From: Myxococcus sp046520405
Lineage (GTDB): Bacteria; Myxococcota; Myxococcia; Myxococcales; Myxococcaceae
Assembly (NCBI GenBank): GCA_046520405.1
Contig: JBKGHI010000001.1
Location: forward strand, 1-64,000
Length of the DNA: 64,000 bases
Direction: 5' to 3'
The position numbers and the translations under genes were made by a program. Numbering within the stretch: the stretch's first letter is position 1; every line of letters starts with the position of its first letter. The notes under the pieces are model-generated. The model had not been told where the DNA came from. It searched no databases and worked only from the letters and a program-made list of their open reading frames with translations. Shown one piece after another: positions 51,697-60,041 of this stretch.

Positions 51697-53385
51697 ATGA
51701 AGGAAGGAGTCTGGCTCGTACTGGCGCTGGTCCCCTGGCTCATCGGTGCAGCCCCGGCGCCGCGCGAGCCGGCGGAGCAGTTGGTGGGAATCTGGGGCAG
51801 TGAGCGTGTCCTCGGGCCGCAAGTCCGGGGTGAGCTGACGCTGGTGCGTGCGAAGGGCGTGTGGCGCGCGCGCATCGCGGGCTTCGACGTCCCGGCGCAG
51901 GTGGAGGGCAAGGCGGTCTCCATCGAGCTTCCCGGAGGGCAGGGGGCGTTCAAGGGGACGCTGTCGAAGGACGGCAAACAACTGGCGGGCCATTGGGTCC
52001 AGCCCCGGGTGCTCATGAGCGGCATGACGTTCGCCACGCCCGTGGTCCTCCGCGCGCTCCAGGCGGACGTCTGGCGTGGCCAGGTGTCCCCGCTGGAGGA
52101 CAGGTACTCCCTGTACCTGGTGGTCCAGAAGCAGCCGGATGGCTCCGTGGGCGCGTTCATCCGCAACCCCGAGCGGAACTTCGGCAACCGGTTGCTGTTC
52201 CGCGTGCAGCGCGAGGGGGACGCGGTCCGGCTCCTTCCCGTGCAGGGCAAGGTCCAGCTCGAAGGCGTCTTCGACGCGTCGGAGGACCGGCTGTCGTTGC
52301 ACGTGCCGTCGCTGGGGATGGTTTTCGACTTCACGCGCAGGGACCGTTCGCAGGCCGTGGGCCTGTACGCCCGCACACCGGCGCCAGGGCCCTACGTCTA
52401 CGAAAAGCCCATCCCGGAGGCTGACGGCTGGAAGACGGCTTCGCTGGCGGAGGTCCGCATGGACGCCGAGCCCATCCGCCAGCTCGTGCAGCGCATCCTG
52501 GACCAGGAACCAGGGCCAGAGTCCGCGCCTTCCATCCAGGGCCTGCTCATTGCCCGTCACGGCAAGCTGGTGGTGGAGGAGTACTTCCAGGGCTTCGACA
52601 AGGAGCGCCCGCATGACCTTCGCTCCGCGGCGAAGTCCTACGCGTCCCTGTTGATTGGCATCGCGTTGGACCGGGGAGCGCCCTTCACCGTGGACACTCC
52701 TGTCCTCTCGATGTTCCCCGAATATGAAGGCGCGTTGGCGAACCTGGACGCGCGCAAGCGCAAGCTCACCGTGGCGCACCTGATGGCCATGTCGACGGGG
52801 CTGGCTTGTGATGACGACGATTCGGAGTCGCCCGGAAACGAGGACCGCCTCGATGCGTCCGTCCCGGATTGGTACAAGTACACGTTGGACCTACCCATGG
52901 TGGGGACGCCTGGTGAGAAGGGCGTGTACTGCTCGGCGAACATCAACCTGCTGGGCGGCGTGCTGCGCAACGCGACGCGCATGTGGATTCCGGAGTTCTT
53001 CGAGAAGCACGTCGCGGCGCCCCTCCAGATGCGCGACTACCACGTGGACCTGATGCCTTCGGGAGAGCAGTACCTGGGGGGCGGCATCTACATGCGGCCT
53101 CGGGACGCGCTCAAGCTCGGCCAGCTCTTCCTCTCGGGTGGGACATGGAATGGCCGGCGCGTGGTCAGCCAGCGTTGGGTTGAGCGCTCCGTGGCGAACC
53201 ACGCGACGATGTCCGACGGGCGCACCTATGGCTATTCATGGTGGCGCCATGAACTCCGCGTGGGCGACCGCGTGTACTCGCAATATGAAGCCAGCGGGAA
53301 CGGGGGGCAGTTGATCATGGTGGTCCCCGAACTGGACCTCGTCGTGATGACCACCGCGAGCAACTACAATCACGTGTCCATCTGA
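51697..53385 (+). CDS. serine hydrolase (class C beta-lactamase fold), interrupted by TGA near the 3' end
   Basis: A 562-residue product with a signal-like start (MKEGVWLVLALVPWLIG). Residues about 25-220 are a beta-rich domain, and residues about 260-562 the beta-lactamase/penicillin-binding-protein fold: Ser-x-x-Lys in RSAAKS (near 310), YCSANINLLG as second motif and GNGGQ near the end. Past the TGA at 53383-53385 the same frame continues KFREELLPQFIMGAVKAR for 20 codons to a TAG at 53443-53445, right before a strong terminator; TGG at that site would give a natural C-terminal helix. So the gene looks cut by a single-base change or readthrough. Likely an esterase or peptidase rather than a resistance enzyme. 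Confidence 0.82.
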   Translation: MKEGVWLVLALVPWLIGAAPAPREPAEQLVGIWGSERVLGPQVRGELTLVRAKGVWRARIAGFDVPAQVEGKAVSIELPGGQGAFKGTLSKDGKQLAGHWVQPRVLMSGMTFATPVVLRALQADVWRGQVSPLEDRYSLYLVVQKQPDGSVGAFIRNPERNFGNRLLFRVQREGDAVRLLPVQGKVQLEGVFDASEDRLSLHVPSLGMVFDFTRRDRSQAVGLYARTPAPGPYVYEKPIPEADGWKTASLAEVRMDAEPIRQLVQRILDQEPGPESAPSIQGLLIARHGKLVVEEYFQGFDKERPHDLRSAAKSYASLLIGIALDRGAPFTVDTPVLSMFPEYEGALANLDARKRKLTVAHLMAMSTGLACDDDDSESPGNEDRLDASVPDWYKYTLDLPMVGTPGEKGVYCSANINLLGGVLRNATRMWIPEFFEKHVAAPLQMRDYHVDLMPSGEQYLGGGIYMRPRDALKLGQLFLSGGTWNGRRVVSQRWVERSVANHATMSDGRTYGYSWWRHELRVGDRVYSQYEASGNGGQLIMVVPELDLVVMTTASNYNHVSI

Positions 53386-53449
53386 CGGAAGTTCCGCGAG
53401 GAACTGCTGCCCCAGTTCATCATGGGAGCCGTGAAGGCGCGGTAGAGGA

Positions 53450-53483
53450 GGCAGAACCTCCTGTCATTTCGGGAGGTTCTGCC
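53450..53483 (+). terminator. rho-independent terminator
   Basis: GGCAGAACCTCC and GGAGGTTCTGCC pair perfectly (12-bp stem, 10-nt loop), five bases after the downstream TAG at 53443-53445. Its position supports the TAG as the original stop of the serine hydrolase gene. Confidence 0.75.
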
Positions 53484-53559
53484 GCTCTTCGAAAAAGTAG
53501 CTCCCCCTGGTGAAGGGATTTCTTCCTCGCGCCTCTGAGCTGGCGGAAGGAGGAGGGAG

Positions 53560-54234
53560 ATGACGTCGAAGAGTTGCGATGCGTATCAGCTCGCGATCGA
53601 GATGGGCCGCCACGGTGCGCTCGACGTGAGGGAGCGTGAGGAAGCGGCGCGGCATGTCGCGACGTGTCCCGACTGCCAGCGGACGATGGCGCTGCTGGCG
53701 GAGCTGGATGAGGCGCTGGGGACGGTGGCGGCTCCGGTGGCGCGCCATGCCGAAGTGTCGCGGGCGCTCGTCCAGGACCGTTTCTGGCTGAAGTACGGGC
53801 CGTGGGTCGCGCTCGCGTCGTTCGTGGGGCAGGGTGCGTTCCTGGGGCCGTTGTTCGCGCCAGAGGCTCCCTTGCGGCTATGGGCCATCATCTCCGCGGT
53901 CGGAGGGCTCTTCGCGGTGGGACTCGCTCTGATGTTTCGTGGCTTTCACCGCCGTGCGGCCCAGGCAGCGAGCCTGGGCGTGGAAGCCTGGATTGCGCAT
54001 CGGCGGGCGCGCATCGACACGGAACTCAAGGACCTTGCCACGCTGCTGTGGCTCTTCCCGACGATGTCGGTCGCGATGGCGGGGACCGCTTTCCTCATGC
54101 GCCACAAGGGGGCTGCCGGAGTCATCGTCCTGCTGTTTGCCGCGGGGGTGAATCTCGTCCTGACGGCCTACATCGTACGGACGCGCAGACCGCGTCTGCT
54201 GCGTGAACGCGCCGAGCTCGAGGTCACACCGTGA
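53560..54234 (+). CDS. membrane anti-sigma factor with zinc-finger domain
   Basis: A 224-residue protein. The N-terminal zf-HC2-type module has H32-x3-C36-x2-C39 (HVATCPDC). Four hydrophobic segments follow (about 80-100, 105-128, 165-185, 190-208). GGAGGAGGGAG precedes ATG 53560. The ECF sigma gene starts inside its stop (GTGA), so the anti-sigma is made first. It would hold the sigma at the membrane until a signal releases it. Confidence 0.83.
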   Translation: MTSKSCDAYQLAIEMGRHGALDVREREEAARHVATCPDCQRTMALLAELDEALGTVAAPVARHAEVSRALVQDRFWLKYGPWVALASFVGQGAFLGPLFAPEAPLRLWAIISAVGGLFAVGLALMFRGFHRRAAQAASLGVEAWIAHRRARIDTELKDLATLLWLFPTMSVAMAGTAFLMRHKGAAGVIVLLFAAGVNLVLTAYIVRTRRPRLLRERAELEVTP

Positions 54235-54797
54235 CGCCGCGCGTGCCCTCCGATGAGGATGCCCTGGTGGCCGCCGCGGTTTCGGGGGACGCCGCCGTGC
54301 GAGAGAGCGCCATGCGCCAGTTGTACGAGGCGCTCAGCGGGAAGCTGTACGTGCTCTGCCATGGAATCACCCGGGACCCGAGTGATGCCCAGGACGCCGT
54401 GCAGGAGACCTTCCTTTCGATTCAAAGGGCCCTGCCGCAGTTTCGGGGGGATGCCCAGCTGTCGACGTGGGCGTATCGCATCGCGGTGCGGGCCGCCGTG
54501 GCCGCCAGGACTCGGAGCGAACGTCACCGGGGCGACGCGGTCGATGTCGAGGTGGCGGACCCTCGGGCCAGAATCGAGGAGACGTTCGAGTCGCGCGAGC
54601 GTAAGCGCAGGCTCGAGGCGGCGATGACGACTCTCTCGCTGGAGCACCGCACCGTTCTTTCGCTCTTCGCAGTGGAAGGTCTGTCGCACGCCCAGATCGC
54701 CAGCGTCCTCGGGATTCCCGAGGGCACCGCGTGGTCTCGCCTGCACCTGGCGCGCAAGCGGCTGGCGGCGGCGCTCGAGTCCACCACGCCCCCTTAA
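54231..54797 (+). CDS. ECF-type sigma factor
   Basis: A 188-residue sigma-70-family protein with region 2 (SDAQDAVQETFLSIQRALPQF and QLSTWAYRIAVRAAV) and region 4 (HRTVLSLFAVEGLSHAQIAS and WSRLHLARKRL). No region 1 or 3. Gene order is anti-sigma before sigma, opposite to the most common one, with a 4-nt overlap. It probably drives a regulon responding to envelope or redox stress and its own operon. Confidence 0.9.
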   Translation: MTPRVPSDEDALVAAAVSGDAAVRESAMRQLYEALSGKLYVLCHGITRDPSDAQDAVQETFLSIQRALPQFRGDAQLSTWAYRIAVRAAVAARTRSERHRGDAVDVEVADPRARIEETFESRERKRRLEAAMTTLSLEHRTVLSLFAVEGLSHAQIASVLGIPEGTAWSRLHLARKRLAAALESTTPP

Positions 54798-54864
54798 TCC
54801 AGGGGCTCTCAATCCACCTTGACGTTCAACGCCGCGGTCAGACGACCGCGGAAAGGAGACGGTC

Positions 54865-55776
54865 ATGTCTCGTGTCTATCTGGAGCAGGCGTCGCGCGGA
54901 CGGAATCAGCCCTGGCGGTATGGCTTGACGGCGGTGCTGCTCGGGCTCGCCGTGGTGCTCTTCCAGGTGCCGTATTCGGCATTCTTGTTCATGGTGGCAG
55001 GGCGCTCGGACGACCCTGGCTTCCGGTTCGACCCGGGCGCTGGCGTGGTGGAGGGCATGCCGTTCCCCGTGTTCGCGCTGGGAATGCTGTCGTTCGCGGT
55101 GGTCATCGGCGCGCTGGCGCTCGGTGTGCGCGCCGTGCACCGGCGGCCCTTCTCGAGCCTCCTGGGCCAGGAAGGGGGCTTTCGCGCCGGTCTCTTCTTG
55201 AAGGCCGCGGCCGGCTCCTTCGGCGTCCTCTGCGTGGCCACGGGCGTGAATGTGTGCGTGGACCGCGCGGCCTTCACGCCGAACTTCGAGGCATCGCGCT
55301 TCCTCCTGGCCGCGGCGCTCGTGCTGGTCCTCACGCCCATCCAGTCAGCGGCCGAGGAGTTGCTCTATCGCGGCTGGCTCATGCAGGGCGTCTACCGGCT
55401 CGTGCCACGGCCGTGGGTGGCTGTGGCGGTGAGCAGCATGCTGTTCTGGGCTGCGCATCTGTCCAATCCCGAGGCGGCTGGAGCGAAAGTGTGGTCGGCG
55501 GGCTATTACCTCGCAGTCGGGGGCCTCCTGGCAGGAGTGACGCTCCGGACGGGACGACTGGAGGCTGCCATGGGCCTCCACACGGGTCTGAATCTGTGTG
55601 CCTTTCTCGTCGCTGCGCCGACGACAACCCTGTTCCGGCCCGCCAGCCTCTTCCTGGATGTCCAGCCGAGCAGCGCGCGGGACCTCGCCTTCGTTGTCTT
55701 GTTGGCGGCGGGCGCGTTCTTTGCGCTGCGCCGTGAGGAGGAAAGGTCACTCTCGGGGGATGTCCCCGTCCGATAG
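54865..55776 (+). CDS. CPBP-family intramembrane metalloprotease
   Basis: A 303-residue protein with eight or so membrane segments. AEELLYRGW near 165-173 is the EExxxR motif; the later FWAAHLSN and MGLHTGLNL carry the two His groups of the CAAX protease/bacteriocin-processing (CPBP) family. AAGGAG precedes the ATG. Position next to the sigma/anti-sigma pair makes it a candidate for signal-dependent release of the sigma factor, which is inference. Confidence 0.87.
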   Translation: MSRVYLEQASRGRNQPWRYGLTAVLLGLAVVLFQVPYSAFLFMVAGRSDDPGFRFDPGAGVVEGMPFPVFALGMLSFAVVIGALALGVRAVHRRPFSSLLGQEGGFRAGLFLKAAAGSFGVLCVATGVNVCVDRAAFTPNFEASRFLLAAALVLVLTPIQSAAEELLYRGWLMQGVYRLVPRPWVAVAVSSMLFWAAHLSNPEAAGAKVWSAGYYLAVGGLLAGVTLRTGRLEAAMGLHTGLNLCAFLVAAPTTTLFRPASLFLDVQPSSARDLAFVVLLAAGAFFALRREEERSLSGDVPVR

Positions 55777-55781
55777 GCTGG

Positions 55782-55809
55782 TTGGAGTGTCTTGGTAGCA
55801 AGGTATATG
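55782..55809 (+). promoter_or_regulatory. candidate sigma-70 promoter
   Basis: TTGGAG (55782-55787) and TATATG (55804-55809) are spaced by 16 bp. Transcription from about 55816 would start two bases before the ATG at 55818, an almost leaderless message. Confidence 0.4.
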
Positions 55810-55817
55810 CTGTCCTG

Positions 55818-56201
55818 ATGCCAACTCACTTCCCAAGACGTCTTGCTTTGCTCGCCGCCATTGCCGTGAGCGGCCTGGCCTGTGGTGATGACTTCGACCC
55901 CGAGGACGCCGTGACGATTTCGCAGGGCGTCTTCGGAATGACCACCTACGTCGGTGATGTGTGTTCTGTCGGATGTGAGAGCGAGCCGCGCTCGATGCCC
56001 TTGTTGGTTCGTGCGCGGCCCCAGGATTCGGAAGTGGCCTCCGTGAAGTCCGACGGGGACGGGTTCTATGAGGTGGCGCTGGAGCCCGGCGACTATCGAA
56101 TCTGCACGACGTTCGAGCGGTGCACGGACTTCTCGGTCGGCAGCAGTGAACGGGTGCGCCTCGACTACGAGATGTCGGTGGGCCCGGGGTGGTCGCGGTA
56201 G
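55818..56201 (+). CDS. small lipoprotein with carboxypeptidase-regulatory-like domain
   Basis: A 127-residue lipoprotein. The lipobox SGLAC gives lipidation about residue 22, followed by an acidic stretch. The remaining 90 residues have four cysteines and a beta-sandwich pattern (DGFYEVALEPGDYRICTTF) like carboxypeptidase-regulatory or SpaA-type domains. Start ATG 55818 is used because the upstream codons have no homologous character. Function unknown. Confidence 0.7.
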   Translation: MPTHFPRRLALLAAIAVSGLACGDDFDPEDAVTISQGVFGMTTYVGDVCSVGCESEPRSMPLLVRARPQDSEVASVKSDGDGFYEVALEPGDYRICTTFERCTDFSVGSSERVRLDYEMSVGPGWSR

Positions 56202-56281
56202 GCGCTCGTCCCGGGTGTGTGGCGGCGGCGCGCTCTCCGTGTGCGGCATTCCGGCTGGACCCTCGGCGTCAGCCGTGGTTC

Positions 56282-57778
56282 ATGGACGGCGTCCGTCTCG
56301 CGCTGAATCGTCTGCCGCCGCTCATGCCTCCCTCCGACGAGCCGAAAGTCCACCGATTCTGGCCGTTCATGTTCGCCCTGTTCGTCGGGTCGTTCATGTC
56401 GGTGCTGAGCTCCAGCACGATTACCATCGCCATCCCCGAGCTTCAGCGGCACTTCGGCGCTGACCTGTCGTCGGTGCAGTGGACCCTGACGGGCTTCATG
56501 CTCGCCATGGGGACGAGCGCCCCGCTCACCGGCTATCTGGGCGGACGCTTCAGCTTCAAGTGGGTGTACGTGGCCAGCCTGGTGGGCTTCCTGGGGGCGT
56601 CGGTGCTCTGCGGCGTGGCTTGGGACGCGCGCTCGCTGGTGGCCTTCCGCTTCGTCCAGGGCGCGTTCTGCGGCGCCATCATGCCGGTGACGATGACGCT
56701 CATCTACCAGCTCCTCCCGCGTGAGCGGCAGGCGCTGGCCTCGAGCCTCTGGAGTCTGTCGGCGATGCTCGCGCCCGCCTTCGGGCCGACCCTGGCGGGC
56801 TGGCTGATTACCCTGGGCAACTGGCGGTGGTTGTTCTTCATCAACGTGCCGCTGGGCATCGCCGCCGTGGTGCTGGCGGCTCGAACCGTTCCCTACTACC
56901 GCCTGGAGGCCCCGAAGGCGTTCGACCTCCCCGGGCTGCTCACCGTCATCACCGGCACCCTGTCGCTGCTGACGGCCCTGAGCCAGGGCCGGGCCTGGGG
57001 GTGGGGAAATGGGAAGACGGTGGCCCTGTTCGTGCTCGGGACGGTGTCGCTGGCGTACTTCATCGTCCGGCAGTTGCGGACGCACGCGCCGCTGCTCGAC
57101 CTGCGGGTGCTCGCGAACGGCCGCTACCTGGTGACACTGCTCGTCTCGAGCATCATCACCATCAGCCTCTATTCAGGGGCGTTCCTCATCCCGCTGTTCC
57201 TCCAGGAGATTCAGGGCGTGACGCCGCTGCGGACGGGGCTGATTCTCCTCCCGGCTTCGCTGGCCATGGCGCTCCTGATGCCCCTGGTGGGCCGCATGTA
57301 CGGCAAGCTGGGGCCGCGCATCCTCATGACGGTTGGCGTCCTATTGATTGCGGGCGGCACGTACGCCTTGAGCCGCCTGACGCCCGACGTCTCCCACACC
57401 TACGTGTTGATGTGGATGTTGGTGCGCAACGTGGGCATCTCGCTCTCCATCATGCCGGCCAGCAACGCGGGCATGGAGCTGCTGCCCCGTGAGCAGAGCG
57501 GTCACGCCTCGTCCATCAGCAACTGGCTGCGAAACGTGTTCGGGGCCTTCTCGATTGCCATCTTCACGTCGCTCCTCTCCACCTTCGCGGCCCGGGAGGC
57601 GCGGGTGTTGGCGGAGCAGGGGATGACGGAGCAACGCGACATCGCGCTGTTCTCGTACGTGATGGGCATCAACGACGTGTACCTGGTGGCCACCATCGTC
57701 GCCCTGGTGGCCGTGCCGCTCAGCTTGATGGTCCGCAAGCATGTGAGCGCGGCGGAGACCTCCGCGAGCGCCCGCTAG
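56282..57778 (+). CDS. MFS drug:H+ antiporter, DHA2 (14-TMS) type
   Basis: A 498-residue transporter with 14 predicted membrane segments. SSSTITIAIPELQRHFG is the motif-D-like first helix, LTGYLGGRFSFKWVY motif A and FGPTLAGWLITLGNWRWLFFINVPLG motif C/NWRWIF region typical of EmrB/DHA2 exporters. ATG 56282 is used; ATG 56324 is possible. No regulator or membrane-fusion gene adjoins it. It likely exports hydrophobic or organic compounds. Confidence 0.9.
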   Translation: MDGVRLALNRLPPLMPPSDEPKVHRFWPFMFALFVGSFMSVLSSSTITIAIPELQRHFGADLSSVQWTLTGFMLAMGTSAPLTGYLGGRFSFKWVYVASLVGFLGASVLCGVAWDARSLVAFRFVQGAFCGAIMPVTMTLIYQLLPRERQALASSLWSLSAMLAPAFGPTLAGWLITLGNWRWLFFINVPLGIAAVVLAARTVPYYRLEAPKAFDLPGLLTVITGTLSLLTALSQGRAWGWGNGKTVALFVLGTVSLAYFIVRQLRTHAPLLDLRVLANGRYLVTLLVSSIITISLYSGAFLIPLFLQEIQGVTPLRTGLILLPASLAMALLMPLVGRMYGKLGPRILMTVGVLLIAGGTYALSRLTPDVSHTYVLMWMLVRNVGISLSIMPASNAGMELLPREQSGHASSISNWLRNVFGAFSIAIFTSLLSTFAAREARVLAEQGMTEQRDIALFSYVMGINDVYLVATIVALVAVPLSLMVRKHVSAAETSASAR

Positions 57779-57793
57779 ACTGCGCGGCGGCGC

Positions 57794-58444
57794 TCAACCC
57801 CCAGCGGCCACCATGCCTGAGATGTCCCTGACGATGCGTCCCTCCAGGATGGGGACGCAGTCGCTCGGGCACTCGGTGGTGAAGCGCAGGCCCAGGTCCT
57901 TCGCCCGGCGGAGGAAGCCGTCCAGCGCTTCGAGGCAGGCATTGGGAATGTCGTGCAGCACCATCAGCGTGTGGGCCTGCGCCGCGCAGTCCGCGAGCGC
58001 CTTCTCCGGCCAGCCCTTGGGGTCCAGCCAGTCACCAGGGACGCTGTTCCAGAGGACGCAGGAGTAGCCATGGGCGCGCAGGTGGTCGACGGCGCGCTGG
58101 CTCAGGAGGTGCGGGCCCAGCTTGCCGCCGCCGCCGAAGGGACGGAACCACTTCGGCGCGGGGACGAGCGGGGCGAGGAGCGCGTCGGTGGCGACAATCT
58201 CCGCCTCCACCGCGTCCGGGCGTGTGTCCTCTCCGAGCGGAATGGCGTGCGTGAAGGAGTGATTCCCGATGACGTGTCCCTCGTCGCGAGCACGCGCGAC
58301 GAGGCGCCGGCCTTCCTCCGTGACGAGGTGCTTCCCCAGCACGAAGAACTGCGCGGTGATGGCGTGAGACGCCAGGATGTCGAGCACCCGAGGCGTCACG
58401 TCCGGGTCGGGCCCGTTGTCGAACGACAGCGTGAGGAGGCTCAC
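57794..58444 (-). CDS. NodB-type polysaccharide deacetylase
   Basis: A 216-residue NodB-domain protein. Motif 1 is SFDNGP (the second Asp of TFDDGP is Asn), motif 2 HSFTH with metal His, motif 3 region FRPFGGGG, and motif 5 VLHD with His. GTG 58444 overlaps the preceding stop. The Asn substitution occurs in some family members that still act. It is the last gene of a three-gene operon with ring-cleavage-type enzymes, an unusual partner for a polysaccharide deacetylase. Confidence 0.8.
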   Translation of the reverse strand: MSLLTLSFDNGPDPDVTPRVLDILASHAITAQFFVLGKHLVTEEGRRLVARARDEGHVIGNHSFTHAIPLGEDTRPDAVEAEIVATDALLAPLVPAPKWFRPFGGGGKLGPHLLSQRAVDHLRAHGYSCVLWNSVPGDWLDPKGWPEKALADCAAQAHTLMVLHDIPNACLEALDGFLRRAKDLGLRFTTECPSDCVPILEGRIVRDISGMVAAGG

Positions 58445-58983
58445 CGGAACACGTTGTTGGAGGTGCGGTCCCCCGCCAGCCAGCGGGCCAGCTCCTTGTG
58501 GGCCCTGGCGCGGCGGGCCTGCACGAGATCGGGCTTGATGGCGTCCGGGCTGTCGTAGGTGAACTCGACAATCATCCCGTTCGGGTCCTTCACATAGAGC
58601 GAGCGGCAGTAGCCGTGTTCGAGCACGTACATCCCGGGCTCCGTGTAGCCGGCGGCCCGCAGGCGCTGCTCGATGCCCTGCTGGGCTTCGAGCGTGACGT
58701 CCAGCGCGATGTGGTGGAACGGCGAGTCCGGCATCTTCGGCCCGAAGAGCGCCTGGTCTTCCGACTTCTCGAACTGGAAGAACGCGAGCGCGCTGCCGTC
58801 GGCGAGCTCGAAGAAGGTGTGACAGTAGGTGCGGACGGCGCCGAACAGCTCGTCCGATTCACACCACGTCGCGACGAGCGGAAGTCCAATCAGCTCCTCA
58901 TAGAACTTCCGCGTCGCCTCCAGGTCCTGCGTCACATAGGCCGTGTGGTGAAGGCGGCCGGGCAGCTTCGCTTGCGTGGACAT
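58441..58983 (-). CDS. VOC-family protein (glyoxalase/extradiol dioxygenase fold)
   Basis: A 180-residue VOC protein of two beta-alpha-beta-beta-beta halves. Metal ligand candidates are His in RLHHTAYVT, His in FHHIALDV and Glu in MIVEFTYD. A GGAGGAAGC site precedes ATG 58983. It is 36 bp after the FAH gene, in keeping with a dioxygenase or isomerase step in aromatic or sugar-acid breakdown. Confidence 0.82.
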   Translation of the reverse strand: MSTQAKLPGRLHHTAYVTQDLEATRKFYEELIGLPLVATWCESDELFGAVRTYCHTFFELADGSALAFFQFEKSEDQALFGPKMPDSPFHHIALDVTLEAQQGIEQRLRAAGYTEPGMYVLEHGYCRSLYVKDPNGMIVEFTYDSPDAIKPDLVQARRARAHKELARWLAGDRTSNNVFR

Positions 58984-59019
58984 GCTTCCTCCCTGAGGTG
59001 TGGCCTTGGCGGTTCGTGC

Positions 59020-59889
59020 TTACTTCGCCGCGTTGACGACCGGATTGCGCAGGACGCCGATGCGCTCGACGGAAACCTCGCACACATCACCGGCGCGGAG
59101 GAACCGCGGCGGCTTGCGCGCGGCCCCCACGCCGCTGGGCGTGCCCATGGCAATGACGTCTCCCGGCTGGAGCGTCATGGCCTCGGAGAGGTCCGCGATG
59201 ACGGTGGCGACGTCGAAAATCATGTCCGACGTGGTTGCGTCCTGGAGGAGCTCTCCGTTGACATGCATCTGGATGCGGAGGTCGCGGGCGCCCTCGGGCA
59301 GCTCATCGGGTGTGACGAGCTCGGGGCCCAGGGGGCCCGTCCCGTCGAAGTTCTTCCCAATCGTCCACTGGTGGGTGCGCTTCTGGTAGTCGCGAATCGA
59401 GCCGTCGTTGAAGAGCGTGTACCCGGCCACCCACTCCAGCGCGCGCGCCTTCGGGATGTTGCGCCCGGTGCGGCCCACCACCACGGCGAGCTCGGCCTCG
59501 TAGTCCAACTGCTCCGAACAGGTGGGCACCACCAGCGGCTCCTCGTGCGCGAGCAGGCTCGACGGGAGGCGCGTGAAGACCACTGGATGGCGGGGCGTCT
59601 CGTAGGTGGCCTCGGACGCGTGCGCGACGTAGTTCAGCCCGAGGCAGAGGAACTTGCCCGGCTCCGGGAGGAGCGTCCGGTAGCGGAACGCCGAGGGAGC
59701 GAGCAGGAACTGTTCGGGCGCCTCCGCCGCGCGGCTGGCCATGACGGCCAGGGCCTCGGGACCGCGCTCCAGCAGGGCCCGCAACGAGCTCCCCACCGTG
59801 GCGTCCAGCGCCGTCACGTCAACCATCCCCCGGTCCGTCTTCACGCCCAGCGCGGGCGTGTCCCTCACCAGAATCGAAGCAATCCGCAT
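59020..59889 (-). CDS. fumarylacetoacetate hydrolase-family protein
   Basis: A 289-residue FAH-fold enzyme. LGLNYVAHASE is the first active-site segment, YEAELAVVVGRTGRNI with its Glu residues and later Asp (FNDGSIRDY) and Lys (IGKNFDGTGPLGP) bind the metal; GTPSGVG closes the site. Such enzymes hydrate or cleave acylpyruvates or decarboxylate ring-cleavage products. ATG 59889 follows a GAGGGAGA region. First gene of the operon with the VOC and NodB genes. Confidence 0.87.
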   Translation of the reverse strand: MRIASILVRDTPALGVKTDRGMVDVTALDATVGSSLRALLERGPEALAVMASRAAEAPEQFLLAPSAFRYRTLLPEPGKFLCLGLNYVAHASEATYETPRHPVVFTRLPSSLLAHEEPLVVPTCSEQLDYEAELAVVVGRTGRNIPKARALEWVAGYTLFNDGSIRDYQKRTHQWTIGKNFDGTGPLGPELVTPDELPEGARDLRIQMHVNGELLQDATTSDMIFDVATVIADLSEAMTLQPGDVIAMGTPSGVGAARKPPRFLRAGDVCEVSVERIGVLRNPVVNAAK

Positions 59890-59952
59890 GGTGTCGCTGG
59901 TCTCCCTCGTCCGCGCCAAGGCTAGCTGCGGGAAGGCCCGCGCTCAATCGAA

Positions 59953-59975
59953 TGTCGACAAAATGCTTTTTGCAT
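59953..59975. promoter_or_regulatory. operator candidates in the divergent promoter
   Basis: A perfect palindrome TGTCGACA (59953-59960) and ATGC-TTTTT-GCAT (59963-59975) lie side by side in the 150-bp region between the FAH operon and the GntR gene. Either could be the GntR binding site. Confidence 0.4.
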
Positions 59976-60041
59976 CCAGGGTGACGCCTTGTGTCAATTT
60001 TGAGCAGTGTCGTATAGGTCCCTCGTTCACTTGAGGAATCA

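Noticed and set aside
53383..53385. selenocysteine at the in-frame TGA of the serine hydrolase
   Set aside because: The TGA stands where a Trp is expected, far from the active site, and no SECIS-like hairpin follows it directly; the only hairpin is the terminator.
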